From assembly GCA_937136425.1 (NCBI GenBank), contig CAKZON010000076.1, forward strand, positions 1 through 64,000: 64,000 bases of DNA, read 5' to 3'. Source of the DNA: an uncultured Crocinitomix sp. (lineage in GTDB: Bacteria; Bacteroidota; Bacteroidia; Flavobacteriales_D; Crocinitomicaceae). The position numbers and the translations under genes were made by a program. How positions within the stretch are numbered: position 1 is the first letter of the stretch; the number at the start of each line of letters is the position of its first letter. The notes under the pieces are model-generated. The model made no database searches and was not told the origin of the DNA. It saw only the letters and a program-made list of their open reading frames with translations. Positions 1-8,128 of this stretch are shown here, one piece after another.

Positions 1-515
1 ATTCCAGAAATTCTGTGATGTTCATAGGATAAACTAAGTTCCCTTAATAAACCAAAAAACGCCATTAAACGATCAAGTCCGCGTTGGGTTTTAAGTTGAA
101 GCATAGCAGTTTGAATTTGTTCTAAATTTGCACCTTTAAAACGTATACCGCCATCAGATTTCGAAATTAGTTGGTTAATGTCATGCATTTCAGGTAAGTC
201 CAAAAAGTGTTTGCCAAAACTATCGGCATTAAAATAAGCCGAGATACCATGTGCCGCCTCTTCTTCTTTTATGTTATAATAGATTTGATCATTTCGGAAA
301 ACATGTGGCAAATTTGGATTAAAAAGAAATACGTCACCTGGTTGAAACCGATCAATCCTGTCTCCAGCAAATAAGGTGCCCTCACTTTTATATATGGCTG
401 TGATTTGATATTCTGGATGATAGTGTAGGATATCATAAAAATGAGGCGCATGATCTTCTTGTAAAAGAAAGGAAGAAGAGAGTGAACTTGGATTTTTAAA
501 TAATACGGCCTTCAT
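1..515 (-). CDS. AraC-family transcriptional regulator, N-terminal cupin part (cut by window edge)
   Basis: Translating the minus strand from the ATG at 515 gives an open frame of 171 codons running off the left edge. It starts MKAVLFKNPSSLSSSF. Residues 30-75 look like the cupin/AraC sensor barrel, with HYHPEYQI at 31-38, PGD at 59-61 and PNLPHVF at 67-73. The AraC helix-turn-helix would lie beyond the window, so the DNA-binding half is not seen. The gene is divergent from the hydroxyproline operon starting at 658. Regulators of this architecture often sit beside sugar or amino-acid catabolic operons, so control of that operon by hydroxyproline or an intermediate is inferred. Partial gene; family fairly sure, ligand unknown. 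Confidence 0.8.
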   Translation of the reverse strand, partial: MKAVLFKNPSSLSSSFLLQEDHAPHFYDILHYHPEYQITAIYKSEGTLFAGDRIDRFQPGDVFLFNPNLPHVFRNDQIYYNIKEEEAAHGISAYFNADSFGKHFLDLPEMHDINQLISKSDGGIRFKGANLEQIQTAMLQLKTQRGLDRLMAFFGLLRELSLSYEHHRISG

Positions 516-604
516 ACTATAAAACTAATATATAATACCATTTAGCTAAATAAAATCAATGATTAATAGCTTTTATGTTAAAAAAGTATCGGTATTGGTA
601 GAGG

Positions 605-623
605 AAGTGGTTTTTTTTCACTT
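605..623. promoter_or_regulatory. Inverted repeat, possible operator of the hydroxyproline operon
   Basis: AAGTG (605-609) and CACTT (619-623) form an inverted repeat around a run of eight T. It lies just upstream of the -7 element at 634-641 and within the divergent spacer to the AraC-type gene. Position suits a regulator site, but the arms are only 5 bp, so this is weak. Confidence 0.3.
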
Positions 624-633
624 TTTCCTAGCC

Positions 634-641
634 TACATTTG
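634..641 (+). promoter_or_regulatory. Bacteroidota -7 promoter element of the hydroxyproline operon
   Basis: TACATTTG matches the TAnnTTTG consensus of the Bacteroidota primary sigma factor exactly. It lies 16 bases before the first start codon at 658, implying a very short leader. No clear -33 TTG is present at normal spacing, which would fit an activator-dependent promoter (inference). Confidence 0.6.
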
Positions 642-657
642 CTAAAAAGAAATTAAA

Positions 658-1560
658 ATGATGAATGTGAATTGGAATGGTGTCTATCCAGCAGTTACCA
701 CAAAATTTTTTGAAAATGGTGATTTAGATTTGGGCAATTTTGCTAAAAATATTGAGGCACAAATACATGCTGGTGTGCATGCAATTGTGCTAGGCGGTAC
801 CTTAGGAGAAGCAAGTACTTTAACTAATGATGAGAAATTAACGCTTGTTCGCGAAACAAAAAGCATCAGTAATGGACGTGTTCCTGTTATTGTAAATATT
901 GCAGAATCTAGAACAGAAAATGCAATTGCATTTGCCAAAGCCGCGGAACAAGCAGGAGCAGACGGATTAATGTTACTTCCTCCAATGCGTTACAGTGCGG
1001 ATGATCGAGAAACAGTTCATTATTTCGGACGCATTGCTTCAAGCACCAATTTGCCAATTATGATTTATAATAATCCTGTTGATTATAAAATAGAGGTGAC
1101 TTTGGATATGTTTGAAGCATTAGAACAGTATGAAAATATTCAGGCGGTGAAAGAATCAACACGTGACATCTCTAATATAACACGTATGCGTAATCGCTTC
1201 GGTGACCGTTATAAAATTCTTTCTGGAGTTGATACACTTGCAATGGAAAGTTTACTGATGGGAGCAGATGGTTGGGTTGCAGGTTTAGTATGTGCATTTC
1301 CTGCAGAAACTGTTGCTATTTACAACTATATTAAAGCAGAAGAAATAGAGAAGGCTAGAGCTATTTATCGCTGGTTTTTACCATTGTTGGAGCTCGATAT
1401 TAATGCTAAATTAGTACAGAATATAAAGTTGGCAGAAGTAGCAACAGGTATTGGAACCGCCTATGTGAGAGAACCAAGATTATTATTAGAAGGGGAGGAA
1501 AAGGAGCAAGTAGAAAAAATTATTAATGATGCATTAGCATCTCGGCCAAAAATAGATTAA
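658..1560 (+). CDS. Dihydrodipicolinate synthase-family lyase; probable 1-pyrroline-4-hydroxy-2-carboxylate deaminase
   Basis: A 300-residue DapA-fold aldolase/lyase. The Schiff-base lysine is K165 in QAVKESTRD, the conserved tyrosine is Y137 in IMIYNNP, and GGTLGE (46-51) replaces the usual GTTGE substrate loop. In hydroxyproline catabolism this family deaminates 1-pyrroline-4-hydroxy-2-carboxylate to 2-oxoglutarate semialdehyde. That role is inferred from the neighbours: an aldehyde dehydrogenase, a proline-racemase-type epimerase and a DadA-like oxidase follow without gaps. It is not the lysine-pathway DapA by context. Two adjacent ATGs (658 and 661) are possible starts; the -7 element at 634-641 fits either. 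First gene of a four-gene operon. Confidence 0.88.
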   Translation: MMNVNWNGVYPAVTTKFFENGDLDLGNFAKNIEAQIHAGVHAIVLGGTLGEASTLTNDEKLTLVRETKSISNGRVPVIVNIAESRTENAIAFAKAAEQAGADGLMLLPPMRYSADDRETVHYFGRIASSTNLPIMIYNNPVDYKIEVTLDMFEALEQYENIQAVKESTRDISNITRMRNRFGDRYKILSGVDTLAMESLLMGADGWVAGLVCAFPAETVAIYNYIKAEEIEKARAIYRWFLPLLELDINAKLVQNIKLAEVATGIGTAYVREPRLLLEGEEKEQVEKIINDALASRPKID

Positions 1561-3099
1561 ATGGAAACATATTATGGAATTGAAGCTGCTACAGGTGCAG
1601 CGCTAGAAGGAGAATTTGAGATTACTGAACCGAGTATGGCTGGTGAGGTAATGGAAAGAGCACAAGTGGCATTTAATGCTTATCAATCAATCAGTGCTGA
1701 TAAAAAAGGGGATTTTTTAATTGCAATTGCTGAAGAGATTGAGGCAATGGGAGATGTTTTAGTTCACCGAGTTATGGCAGAAACTGGTTTGCCAGAAGGA
1801 AGAATTATTGGTGAGCGCGGAAGAACTATGAATCAGTTAAGGCTTTTTGGTGCGGTGGCAAAAAAAGGAGAATGGGTTGAAGCGGCAATAGATACTGCTG
1901 ATGCTAATCGTGAACCTTTTCCAAAGCCCGATTTACGTAAACAGCTTGAACCGCTTGGGCCAGTAATTGTATTTGGAGCAAGTAATTTTCCATTGGCATA
2001 TTCTGCCGCAGGTGGAGACACTGCTTCTGCGCTAGCAAGTGGTTGTGCCGTTGTTGTAAAAGCTCATCCTGCTCATCCTGGTACAAGTGAATTAGTTGCG
2101 AAAGCTATTTGTAAAGCCGCAGATAGAACTGGTATGCCTAAGAATATTTATCAACATTTACATGGAACAGGTTTTGAATTGGCACAAGAATTAGTAAAAC
2201 ATCCTTTAACTAAGGCGGTAGGTTTTACTGGTTCATTTGTTGGTGGAAAAGCACTTTATGATATCGCTAACCAAAGAGATGAGCCAATTCCTGTGTTTGC
2301 TGAAATGGGGAGTGTAAATCCAGTTTTGATTTTTCCTGAAACACTAAAGTTGAAAGCTGCAGAATGGGGAAACACCTATGCTGGATCTATTACTTTAGGT
2401 AGTGGACAATTTTGCACCAACCCAGGGTTGATTGTCGCAATGAAGTCTGATGGTTTAAATCAGTTTACAGATTCGTTGTTAGAATCATTGGGGAAAATTG
2501 CTAGTCAGCAAATGCTACATGATGGAATTTCAAATGCATTTAATACAGGTAAGGCTAAATTAAAATCGGATGGAATTGTAGAAGTTATATATACCAAAAA
2601 TGAGGAGAATGATCGCCTTGGAGGGCCATGTATCGCTAAAGTAGATGGAGCTAAATTTTTGCAAAACCCTACACTCCAAAAGGAACTATTTGGTCCATAT
2701 TCTTTAATTGTGGCTTGCGAAAATGCAGACGAAATGTTAGCTGTTATTCAATCGTTGGAAGGGCAATTAACAGGTACAATGATTATTGAAAAGGAGGAGT
2801 TGGAGCATTATAATGATCATTTTAATGCGCTAAAAAATACTGTTGGACGAATCATTTTTAATGGTGTACCAACTGGGGTAGAGGTTGCTACATCAATGAA
2901 TCATGGTGGGCCATTTCCTGCTACTACGGATAGCAGATATTCTGCTGTTGGGGCTGATGCGATTAAACGATTTGCACGCCCAGTTTCTTATCAAAATTGT
3001 CCTTCGATACTATTGCCTTTTGCACTACAAAACGATAATCCAAACGGTATTTATCGTAAAGTTAACGGTGAATTATCTAATGCGTCAATCTCGTCTTAA
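1561..3099 (+). CDS. Aldehyde dehydrogenase (NADP+), probable 2,5-dioxovalerate / 2-oxoglutarate-semialdehyde dehydrogenase
   Basis: A 512-residue aldehyde dehydrogenase. N142 lies in GASNFPLAYS, the cofactor-binding lysine is K167 in VVVKAHP, the general base is E248 in FAEMGSVNP, and the nucleophile is C285 in GSGQFCTNPG. The FAEMGSVNP and GQFCTNPG pattern is typical of the NADP-type ketoglutarate-semialdehyde dehydrogenases. It would oxidise 2-oxoglutarate semialdehyde from the preceding deaminase to 2-oxoglutarate, the last step into the TCA cycle. The ATG follows the upstream stop codon with no spacer, so translation is probably coupled. Cytoplasmic; no signal peptide. Confidence 0.9.
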   Translation: METYYGIEAATGAALEGEFEITEPSMAGEVMERAQVAFNAYQSISADKKGDFLIAIAEEIEAMGDVLVHRVMAETGLPEGRIIGERGRTMNQLRLFGAVAKKGEWVEAAIDTADANREPFPKPDLRKQLEPLGPVIVFGASNFPLAYSAAGGDTASALASGCAVVVKAHPAHPGTSELVAKAICKAADRTGMPKNIYQHLHGTGFELAQELVKHPLTKAVGFTGSFVGGKALYDIANQRDEPIPVFAEMGSVNPVLIFPETLKLKAAEWGNTYAGSITLGSGQFCTNPGLIVAMKSDGLNQFTDSLLESLGKIASQQMLHDGISNAFNTGKAKLKSDGIVEVIYTKNEENDRLGGPCIAKVDGAKFLQNPTLQKELFGPYSLIVACENADEMLAVIQSLEGQLTGTMIIEKEELEHYNDHFNALKNTVGRIIFNGVPTGVEVATSMNHGGPFPATTDSRYSAVGADAIKRFARPVSYQNCPSILLPFALQNDNPNGIYRKVNGELSNASISS

Positions 3100-4097
3100 T
3101 GAGACATACATTTAAATGTATTGATGGACATACTTGCGGCAATCCCGTCCGTATTATTGTAGAAGGAAAACCAGATTTGAAGGGAGTAACCATGGCTGAA
3201 AAACGAATCGATTTCATTAATAATTATGATTGGATTCGAAAAGCTTTAATGTTTGAGCCAAGAGGACACGACCTTCAAAGTGGTAGTTTTTTATATCCTC
3301 CTGCAGACTCGGATAATGATGTTGGAATTGTATTAATAGAAACAAGTGGATGTCTACCCATGTGCGGACATGGTGTAATTGGTGCCATTACAATTGCTAT
3401 AGCGGAAGGACTGGTCATTCCAAAAGTGGCAGGAACAATTAGAATGGAAACACCTGCTGGTTTGGTAGTTGCTAATTATGAGCAAGAAAAAGGACAGGTG
3501 AGTTCAGTTAAAATCGTTAATATACCTTCGTTTTTACATTCAGAAAATTTATCTGTTAGTTGTCCAGAATTAGGAACATTAAATGTTGATGTTGCTTTTG
3601 GAGGAAATTTTTACGCAATTATTGATCCACAGAAGAATTATAAGGGCTTGCAAGAATACACCGCAGAGAAATTGATTCAATGGAGTAGGGTTTTACGTAA
3701 TGAACTTAATAAGGAATATCAGTTTAATCATCCTGAGGACGCTAACATAAAAGGATTAAGTCATATTTTATGGACAGGTGCTGTTATGGATGAAAAATCT
3801 ACAGCACGAAATGCTGTATTTTATGGAGACAAAGCAATTGATCGGTCGCCATGCGGAACGGGAACTTCTGCGCGTATGGCACAGTGGGCAGCAAAAAACA
3901 AATTAACTAAAGGAGATGCTTTTGTGCATGAAAGTATAATAGGATCAACATTTACAGGAAGAATAGAGGAATTTACAACTTGCGGTAGTTATGATGCTAT
4001 TATTCCAAGCATTGAAGGTTGGTCAAAAATAACAGGGTATAATACCATTATTGTGGATAGTTCAGATCCTTATGCATACGGTTTTCAGGTGATTTAA
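3099..4097 (+). CDS. 4-hydroxyproline 2-epimerase (proline racemase family)
   Basis: A 332-residue proline-racemase-fold enzyme. Both catalytic cysteines are visible: C89 in LPMCGHGVIG and C252 in DRSPCGTGTSAR. Two cysteines indicate a racemase or epimerase; the related trans-3-hydroxyproline dehydratases carry Ser or Thr at the first position. In this operon the substrate is most likely trans-4-hydroxy-L-proline, converted to cis-4-hydroxy-D-proline. The start codon overlaps the previous stop (TAATG), indicating coupled translation. Family certain, substrate inferred from context. Confidence 0.9.
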   Translation: MRHTFKCIDGHTCGNPVRIIVEGKPDLKGVTMAEKRIDFINNYDWIRKALMFEPRGHDLQSGSFLYPPADSDNDVGIVLIETSGCLPMCGHGVIGAITIAIAEGLVIPKVAGTIRMETPAGLVVANYEQEKGQVSSVKIVNIPSFLHSENLSVSCPELGTLNVDVAFGGNFYAIIDPQKNYKGLQEYTAEKLIQWSRVLRNELNKEYQFNHPEDANIKGLSHILWTGAVMDEKSTARNAVFYGDKAIDRSPCGTGTSARMAQWAAKNKLTKGDAFVHESIIGSTFTGRIEEFTTCGSYDAIIPSIEGWSKITGYNTIIVDSSDPYAYGFQVI

Positions 4098-4098
4098 A

Positions 4099-5343
4099 AT
4101 GAAAGAAGTTACAATTATAGGTAGTGGTGTAATAGGGCTTTGTACAGCTTATTATTTAAATCAACAAGGTGCTTCCGTCACAATTCTTGATCAAAACAAT
4201 GCCGAAGATGAAAACTGTTCGGTTGGAAATGCAGGTTTAATTGTTCCAAGTCATTTTATTCCTCTTGCCGCTCCAGGTGTAATTACTAAAGGTTTAAAGT
4301 GGATGTTGAATCCAACCAGTCCATTTTATATAAAGCCACGCTTCAATAAGGATTTAATTCAATGGGTTTGGCAGTTCTATAAACATTCTACTGCCGAGCA
4401 CGTTTTTAAATCTGGGCAACTTTTACATGATATTAATAGGTTGAGTAAAGAGTTGTATGAAGAAATAGATGGTGCAGGACATTTTAAGTTTGAATTTGAA
4501 CGTAATGGGTTAATGATGCTTTATAATACCGAAAAAGCAGGTGAGGAGGAGCTAGAAATTGCTCATAAAGCAAAGTCTCTCGGAATAAAAGTTGAGTCTT
4601 TAACAGCACATAAAGTTCTTGAAATTCAAGAAATTCCATTAAACGTTAAAGGAGGTGTTTATTATCCAGATGATGCACAATTAAACCCGAATGTTTTCAT
4701 GAAAAAAATGAAAGCTCATTTAAAGTCAAAAGGTGTCGGTTTTAAATGGAATACTAAAGTAATAGGTGTTGTTGAAGAAAAAAATAAGATTCAAAAAATT
4801 AAAACAAACCAAGGAGATTTAAAGGTTGATAATCTAGTAATAGCAACAGGTTCTTGGACTTCAGAACTAGCAACTTCATTGCGTTTGAAAATCCCAATCC
4901 AAGCTGGAAAAGGATATAGTTTTAATATCAATCAAGGAAAAGAAAACCTGAAAGTGCCCAGTGTACTTTGTGAAGCAAAAATTGCAGTTACTCCTTTTGG
5001 TCAGGATTTGAGATTTGCAGGAACAATGGGAATTCAAGGATTGTCTTTAAAAAAGAATAACAGAAGAATTGATTCCATAAAAAAAGCAATTCCAAAGTAT
5101 TTTTCATCAATTAATATGGATGCTGTTAATGCAAGCGAAGCTTGGGCGGGTTTACGGCCGTGCTCACCTGATGGCCTTCCATTTATAGGGAAAGGCAAAC
5201 AAGATAACACGTTCATAGCAACAGGACATGCTATGATGGGCATGAGTTTAGGGCCAATTACAGGAAAATTATTGACAGAAATGATTACGGATCAAAAGCA
5301 ATCATTGAATATCGATAAGCTTTCTCCGTTAAGATATTCATAA
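4099..5343 (+). CDS. FAD-dependent D-amino-acid (D-hydroxyproline) dehydrogenase, DadA-like
   Basis: A 414-residue DAO-fold flavoprotein. The N-terminal dinucleotide-binding motif is GSGVIGLCTAYYL, followed by an acidic strand end in TILDQN. The C-terminal FAD-contact segment is GHAMMGMSLGPITGKL. It should oxidise cis-4-hydroxy-D-proline to 1-pyrroline-4-hydroxy-2-carboxylate, between the epimerase and the deaminase. It starts one base after the epimerase stop and is the last gene of the operon. No transmembrane segment; membrane association through the quinone pool is possible for this family but not visible here. D-proline or other D-amino acids are alternative substrates. Confidence 0.88.
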   Translation: MKEVTIIGSGVIGLCTAYYLNQQGASVTILDQNNAEDENCSVGNAGLIVPSHFIPLAAPGVITKGLKWMLNPTSPFYIKPRFNKDLIQWVWQFYKHSTAEHVFKSGQLLHDINRLSKELYEEIDGAGHFKFEFERNGLMMLYNTEKAGEEELEIAHKAKSLGIKVESLTAHKVLEIQEIPLNVKGGVYYPDDAQLNPNVFMKKMKAHLKSKGVGFKWNTKVIGVVEEKNKIQKIKTNQGDLKVDNLVIATGSWTSELATSLRLKIPIQAGKGYSFNINQGKENLKVPSVLCEAKIAVTPFGQDLRFAGTMGIQGLSLKKNNRRIDSIKKAIPKYFSSINMDAVNASEAWAGLRPCSPDGLPFIGKGKQDNTFIATGHAMMGMSLGPITGKLLTEMITDQKQSLNIDKLSPLRYS

Positions 5344-5355
5344 GTGAAGTGGAGG

Positions 5356-5387
5356 TTGACAAACTTTCACTAAAATCAGTATCTTGT
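5356..5387 (+). promoter_or_regulatory. Candidate promoter upstream of the exported M14-like gene
   Basis: TTG at 5356-5358 is followed 21 bases later by TATCTTGT (5380-5387), a near match to the Bacteroidota -33 TTG and -7 TAnnTTTG pair at acceptable spacing. The gene start is at 5402. The -7 element is imperfect. Confidence 0.35.
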
Positions 5388-5401
5388 GTTCAAATAAGTC
5401 A

Positions 5402-6166
5402 ATGATGAAATTCTTTTGCATTTTCATTTTATTCACCCCCTTTTTAACTTGGACGCAAGAAACAGCTGCTATGGAAACAAAATTCAAACTTGGAGAAACT
5501 GAAATAGCAATTTATGAGCAAAAATCTCCAACAGCTGAAGATATTGTTTTTCTAAATGTGCATGAAGATGAAACCACAAGTATAGAAACATTGTATCGTT
5601 ATGCAGATATTGATTCTATTCATTTTTTCTATTTAAGACATCAATGGACAAGAAGAATTGCCTTTACAATGGAGGGGGGCGATTATGACTTTGATCCAAA
5701 TCGAATTTTCACAAAGAAAGGACGTAAAAAGACCTTAAAGGATGGGGCAAATTATTCTGGTAAGGCGAATAAACAGGTTAAGAAACTAGCGAAAGCAATA
5801 TTACATAGATTGCCAGAAGGCCATACTGTTGTTGCTGTTCATAATAATACGGATGAAAATTATTCGATAAAAAGTTATGATGTTGGTGGAGATGAAGCCG
5901 AGAACACTAAGAGCGTTTATATAAATCCTGAAACTGATCCAGATGATTTTATTTACACAACGGATGCTTATTTTTTCAAAGCTTTTAAAGAAATTGGTGT
6001 AAACGTAATTTTGCAAGACAATAAAGGCTATGTCAATGATGGTTCTCTTTCTGTTTATTGTGGAAAAAATAAAATACCATATATTAATATAGAAACCCAA
6101 AAGGGACATTTTGATGCGCAAATGCATTTAATGAAGGAAGTGTTACGTGTAGTTCGCAACCGTTAG
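5402..6166 (+). CDS. Exported M14-like zinc hydrolase (candidate carboxypeptidase/amidase), uncharacterised
   Basis: A 254-residue protein with an N-terminal signal peptide (FFCIFILFTPFLTW). I placed the start at the ATG ATG pair at 5402; the frame continues upstream only to a TTG. No named family was recognised, but the motif order resembles M14 metallopeptidases and the related deacylases: NVHEDE gives an H54-x-x-E57 zinc pair, DPNR at 98-101 parallels the carboxylate-binding N-R pair, VAVHNN supplies a third ligand H147, and YINIETQ has a candidate catalytic E231. If so it would trim peptides or amides in the periplasm or on the surface. The gene stands alone between the hydroxyproline operon and an MFS gene. 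Function inferred from motifs only. Confidence 0.65.
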   Translation: MMKFFCIFILFTPFLTWTQETAAMETKFKLGETEIAIYEQKSPTAEDIVFLNVHEDETTSIETLYRYADIDSIHFFYLRHQWTRRIAFTMEGGDYDFDPNRIFTKKGRKKTLKDGANYSGKANKQVKKLAKAILHRLPEGHTVVAVHNNTDENYSIKSYDVGGDEAENTKSVYINPETDPDDFIYTTDAYFFKAFKEIGVNVILQDNKGYVNDGSLSVYCGKNKIPYINIETQKGHFDAQMHLMKEVLRVVRNR

Positions 6167-6220
6167 TTAATACTTCACCATCAATTGAACATATTCGGTT
6201 AGGTATCCAATTCCTTTTTA

Positions 6221-6228
6221 TAACTTTG
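6221..6228 (+). promoter_or_regulatory. Bacteroidota -7 promoter element upstream of the MFS transporter
   Basis: TAACTTTG matches TAnnTTTG exactly and lies 20 bases before the GTG start at 6249. No clear TTG lies at -33. Confidence 0.55.
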
Positions 6229-6248
6229 AATTCAAATTCTAAATCAAG

Positions 6249-7526
6249 GTGCAAGAAAAAGAGACAAAAAATTCCGCATTAATATTTATATTTTTTACTG
6301 TCTTAATCGATATGATTGGGGTGGGGTTAATTGTACCTATTATTCCGGATTTAATTTCTTCGCTTACAGGACAAAATTTAAGTGATGCCGCTTTAACTGG
6401 CGGACTTTTAATAACAGCTTATGCAGGAGTGCAATTCTTATTTGCGCCTGTAATGGGAGAACTAAGTGATCGATACGGACGAAAACCAATTTTACTTTTA
6501 TCATTGTTTGGTTTAGGAGTTGATTATGTAATACATGCTTTTTCTCCAACAATTGCTTGGTTGTTTGTTGGGCGAATATTAGCAGGGATTTTTGGAGCAA
6601 GTCACACAGTTGCCTTTGCATACATTGCAGATGTCAGTAACAAAGAGAACAAGGCAAAAAACTTTGGAATAATTGGAGCTGCTTTTGGGCTTGGTTTTGT
6701 AATAGGCCCTGCCATTGGTGGTATAATTGGAGAGAATTGGGGAGTTAAAGCCCCCTTCTTTGTGGCAGCAGGCTTTTCTTTACTTAATTTCCTATTTGGG
6801 TTCTTCTTTGTAAAGGAATCTTTAAGTGTTGAGAATAGACGTAAAGTTGACTTCTCTAAAATGATTCCCTTTGTTTCGCTTTCGCATTTAAGAAAGTACA
6901 AAGCGGTCTTAGGTTTTATTATTGCCTTTGGTTTAGCGCAACTAGCCGGACAAGTGATGCCAACTACGTGGTCGTTTTTTACAATGGAAAGTTATGGTTG
7001 GAATAAATTGGATGTCGGTATCAGCTTAATGGTTGTGGGGCTTTTAGTAAGTATTGTTCAAGCTGTTTTAACTGGGTTTTTAGTAAAGAGGTTTGGAAAT
7101 AGGAAAGTAATTATGTGGGGTTTTACTTTGTGGACATTAGGAATGTTTGGAATTGCCTTTGCAGGAAATGCTTTTTATTTATATGCTGCAACAATACCTT
7201 ATGTAATGGGGGGAATTGCTACACCTACCATTCAAGGTGTCGTTTCTAATCGCGTTTCAGATAAAGAGCAAGGAAACTTACAGGGCGTGTTAACGAGCCT
7301 AGGAAGTTTAACTGCAGTTTGCGCCCCAATGATTTATACAACCCTATTCTCTGCATACTCTGGCCCAGAAGCTACGGTTTACTTTCCGGGTGCACCTTTT
7401 TTAATAGGAGCAATCATATTAATTTTGGCAACACTTGTAGCCATTTATTCATTAAAGAGTCTTTTGGTGGAACCAAATGACAACGTGATTGATGATAATC
7501 GTGAAATACAAACAGATATAGAATGA
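6249..7526 (+). CDS. MFS transporter, TCR/Tet-like drug-proton antiporter family
   Basis: A 425-residue polytopic protein with about 12 hydrophobic segments. The start is a GTG: a TAA stop lies in frame at 6240 and the next in-frame ATG (residue 21) is inside the first helix. MFS motif A is clear between helices 2 and 3 (GELSDRYGRKPILL), and DMIGVGLIVPIIPDLI in helix 1 is typical of the tetracycline-resistance-like (TCR/Tet) branch. It probably exports a small molecule in exchange for protons across the inner membrane. Substrate unknown; similarity to Tet proteins does not show tetracycline resistance. It overlaps the following lipoprotein gene by 4 bases (ATGA). Confidence 0.88.
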   Translation: MQEKETKNSALIFIFFTVLIDMIGVGLIVPIIPDLISSLTGQNLSDAALTGGLLITAYAGVQFLFAPVMGELSDRYGRKPILLLSLFGLGVDYVIHAFSPTIAWLFVGRILAGIFGASHTVAFAYIADVSNKENKAKNFGIIGAAFGLGFVIGPAIGGIIGENWGVKAPFFVAAGFSLLNFLFGFFFVKESLSVENRRKVDFSKMIPFVSLSHLRKYKAVLGFIIAFGLAQLAGQVMPTTWSFFTMESYGWNKLDVGISLMVVGLLVSIVQAVLTGFLVKRFGNRKVIMWGFTLWTLGMFGIAFAGNAFYLYAATIPYVMGGIATPTIQGVVSNRVSDKEQGNLQGVLTSLGSLTAVCAPMIYTTLFSAYSGPEATVYFPGAPFLIGAIILILATLVAIYSLKSLLVEPNDNVIDDNREIQTDIE

Positions 7527-7996
7527 AAAACTTAGTCCAACTATTAATCCTTTCAATGGCCTTTTATTTGGGGGCTTGCGGTTTTGAAGAAACAAGTACG
7601 ATTGAATTTCCTGAGCAAGAAACAGAAGTCTTGTCAACGGAGTTAGATGAACCTACTTACACTTCAGATGAAGCTATGCAAGATTTGTTTGATAATCATG
7701 TAAGTGATGAGCAAGTATTAATTAAAGGTGAGGTTATAAAAACATTGCCAGATGATAATGAAGGATCAAGGCATCAGAAGTTTATTGTCGAAATAGCTTC
7801 AGGGCAAACCTTTTTAGTTTCTCATAATATTGATTTGGCAAATAGAATTGATGATTTAAAAGAAGGTGATCAGGTAAAGGTTTACGGTGAATATGAATGG
7901 AATGATAGAGGAGGAGTAATTCATTGGACGCATCACGATCCTGATGGAAGGCATGTTGACGGTTGGATTGAGCATGATAATAACTTCTACGAATAA
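7523..7996 (+). CDS. DUF3465-family lipoprotein
   Basis: A 157-residue protein. The N-terminus MKNLVQLLILSMAFYLGAC ends in a lipobox with C19, so it should be lipid-anchored. Residues 60-157 match the DUF3465 pattern: GEVIKTLPDDNEGSRHQKF, SHNIDLANRI, GEYEWNDRGGVIHWTHHDP and a GWIEH ending. The histidine-rich WTHHDP segment suggests metal or ligand binding, but the function of the family is not known to me. Its ATG overlaps the stop of the MFS gene, so the two are probably co-translated, and a shared role in export or envelope homeostasis is possible (inference). Confidence 0.8.
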   Translation: MKNLVQLLILSMAFYLGACGFEETSTIEFPEQETEVLSTELDEPTYTSDEAMQDLFDNHVSDEQVLIKGEVIKTLPDDNEGSRHQKFIVEIASGQTFLVSHNIDLANRIDDLKEGDQVKVYGEYEWNDRGGVIHWTHHDPDGRHVDGWIEHDNNFYE

Positions 7997-8040
7997 ACAA
8001 GACCACTTTAACCATCATTTGTGTTCCTAATAGGTAATAG

Positions 8041-8068
8041 GTGTTTTCACCTGTTTAGGTAAAAACAC
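8041..8068 (+). promoter_or_regulatory. Strong hairpin upstream of the gene at 8129
   Basis: GTGTTTT (8041-8047) pairs with AAAACAC (8062-8068), and ACCT (8049-8052) with AGGT (8057-8060), around a GTTT loop with one C/A mismatch. This is an 11-bp stem. A competing smaller stem, AGGTG/CACCT around TTTT, occupies 8039-8052. No T-run follows, so it may be a weak terminator of the upstream lipoprotein gene or a regulatory structure. Its right arm overlaps the palindrome at 8067-8080. Confidence 0.5.
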
Positions 8069-8080
8069 GTATTTATACGC
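8067..8080 (+). promoter_or_regulatory. Palindromic operator candidate ACGTAT-TT-ATACGC
   Basis: A 14-base near-perfect palindrome (one mismatch). The same motif, ACGTAT-AA-ATACGT, lies upstream of the converging two-component operon at 11048-11063. Its centre is about 34 bases upstream of a 7/8 match to the -7 element (GATATTTG, 8104-8111), the spacing expected for a class II activator. Binding by the NarL-type regulator encoded at 8533-9186 is a hypothesis. Confidence 0.45.
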
Positions 8081-8128
8081 TTGAATAAAGAGTAGTCAAT
8101 CCTGATATTTGTTTTATAGAAAAATGCT

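Noticed and set aside
269-451. 60-codon minus-strand frame
   Set aside because: It lies inside the edge-truncated AraC-type gene in a different frame; the AraC frame has recognisable cupin motifs.
6249-7526. Calling the MFS gene a tetracycline-resistance determinant
   Set aside because: The TCR/Tet branch includes many transporters with other substrates, and no TetR-type regulator or mobile context is present.
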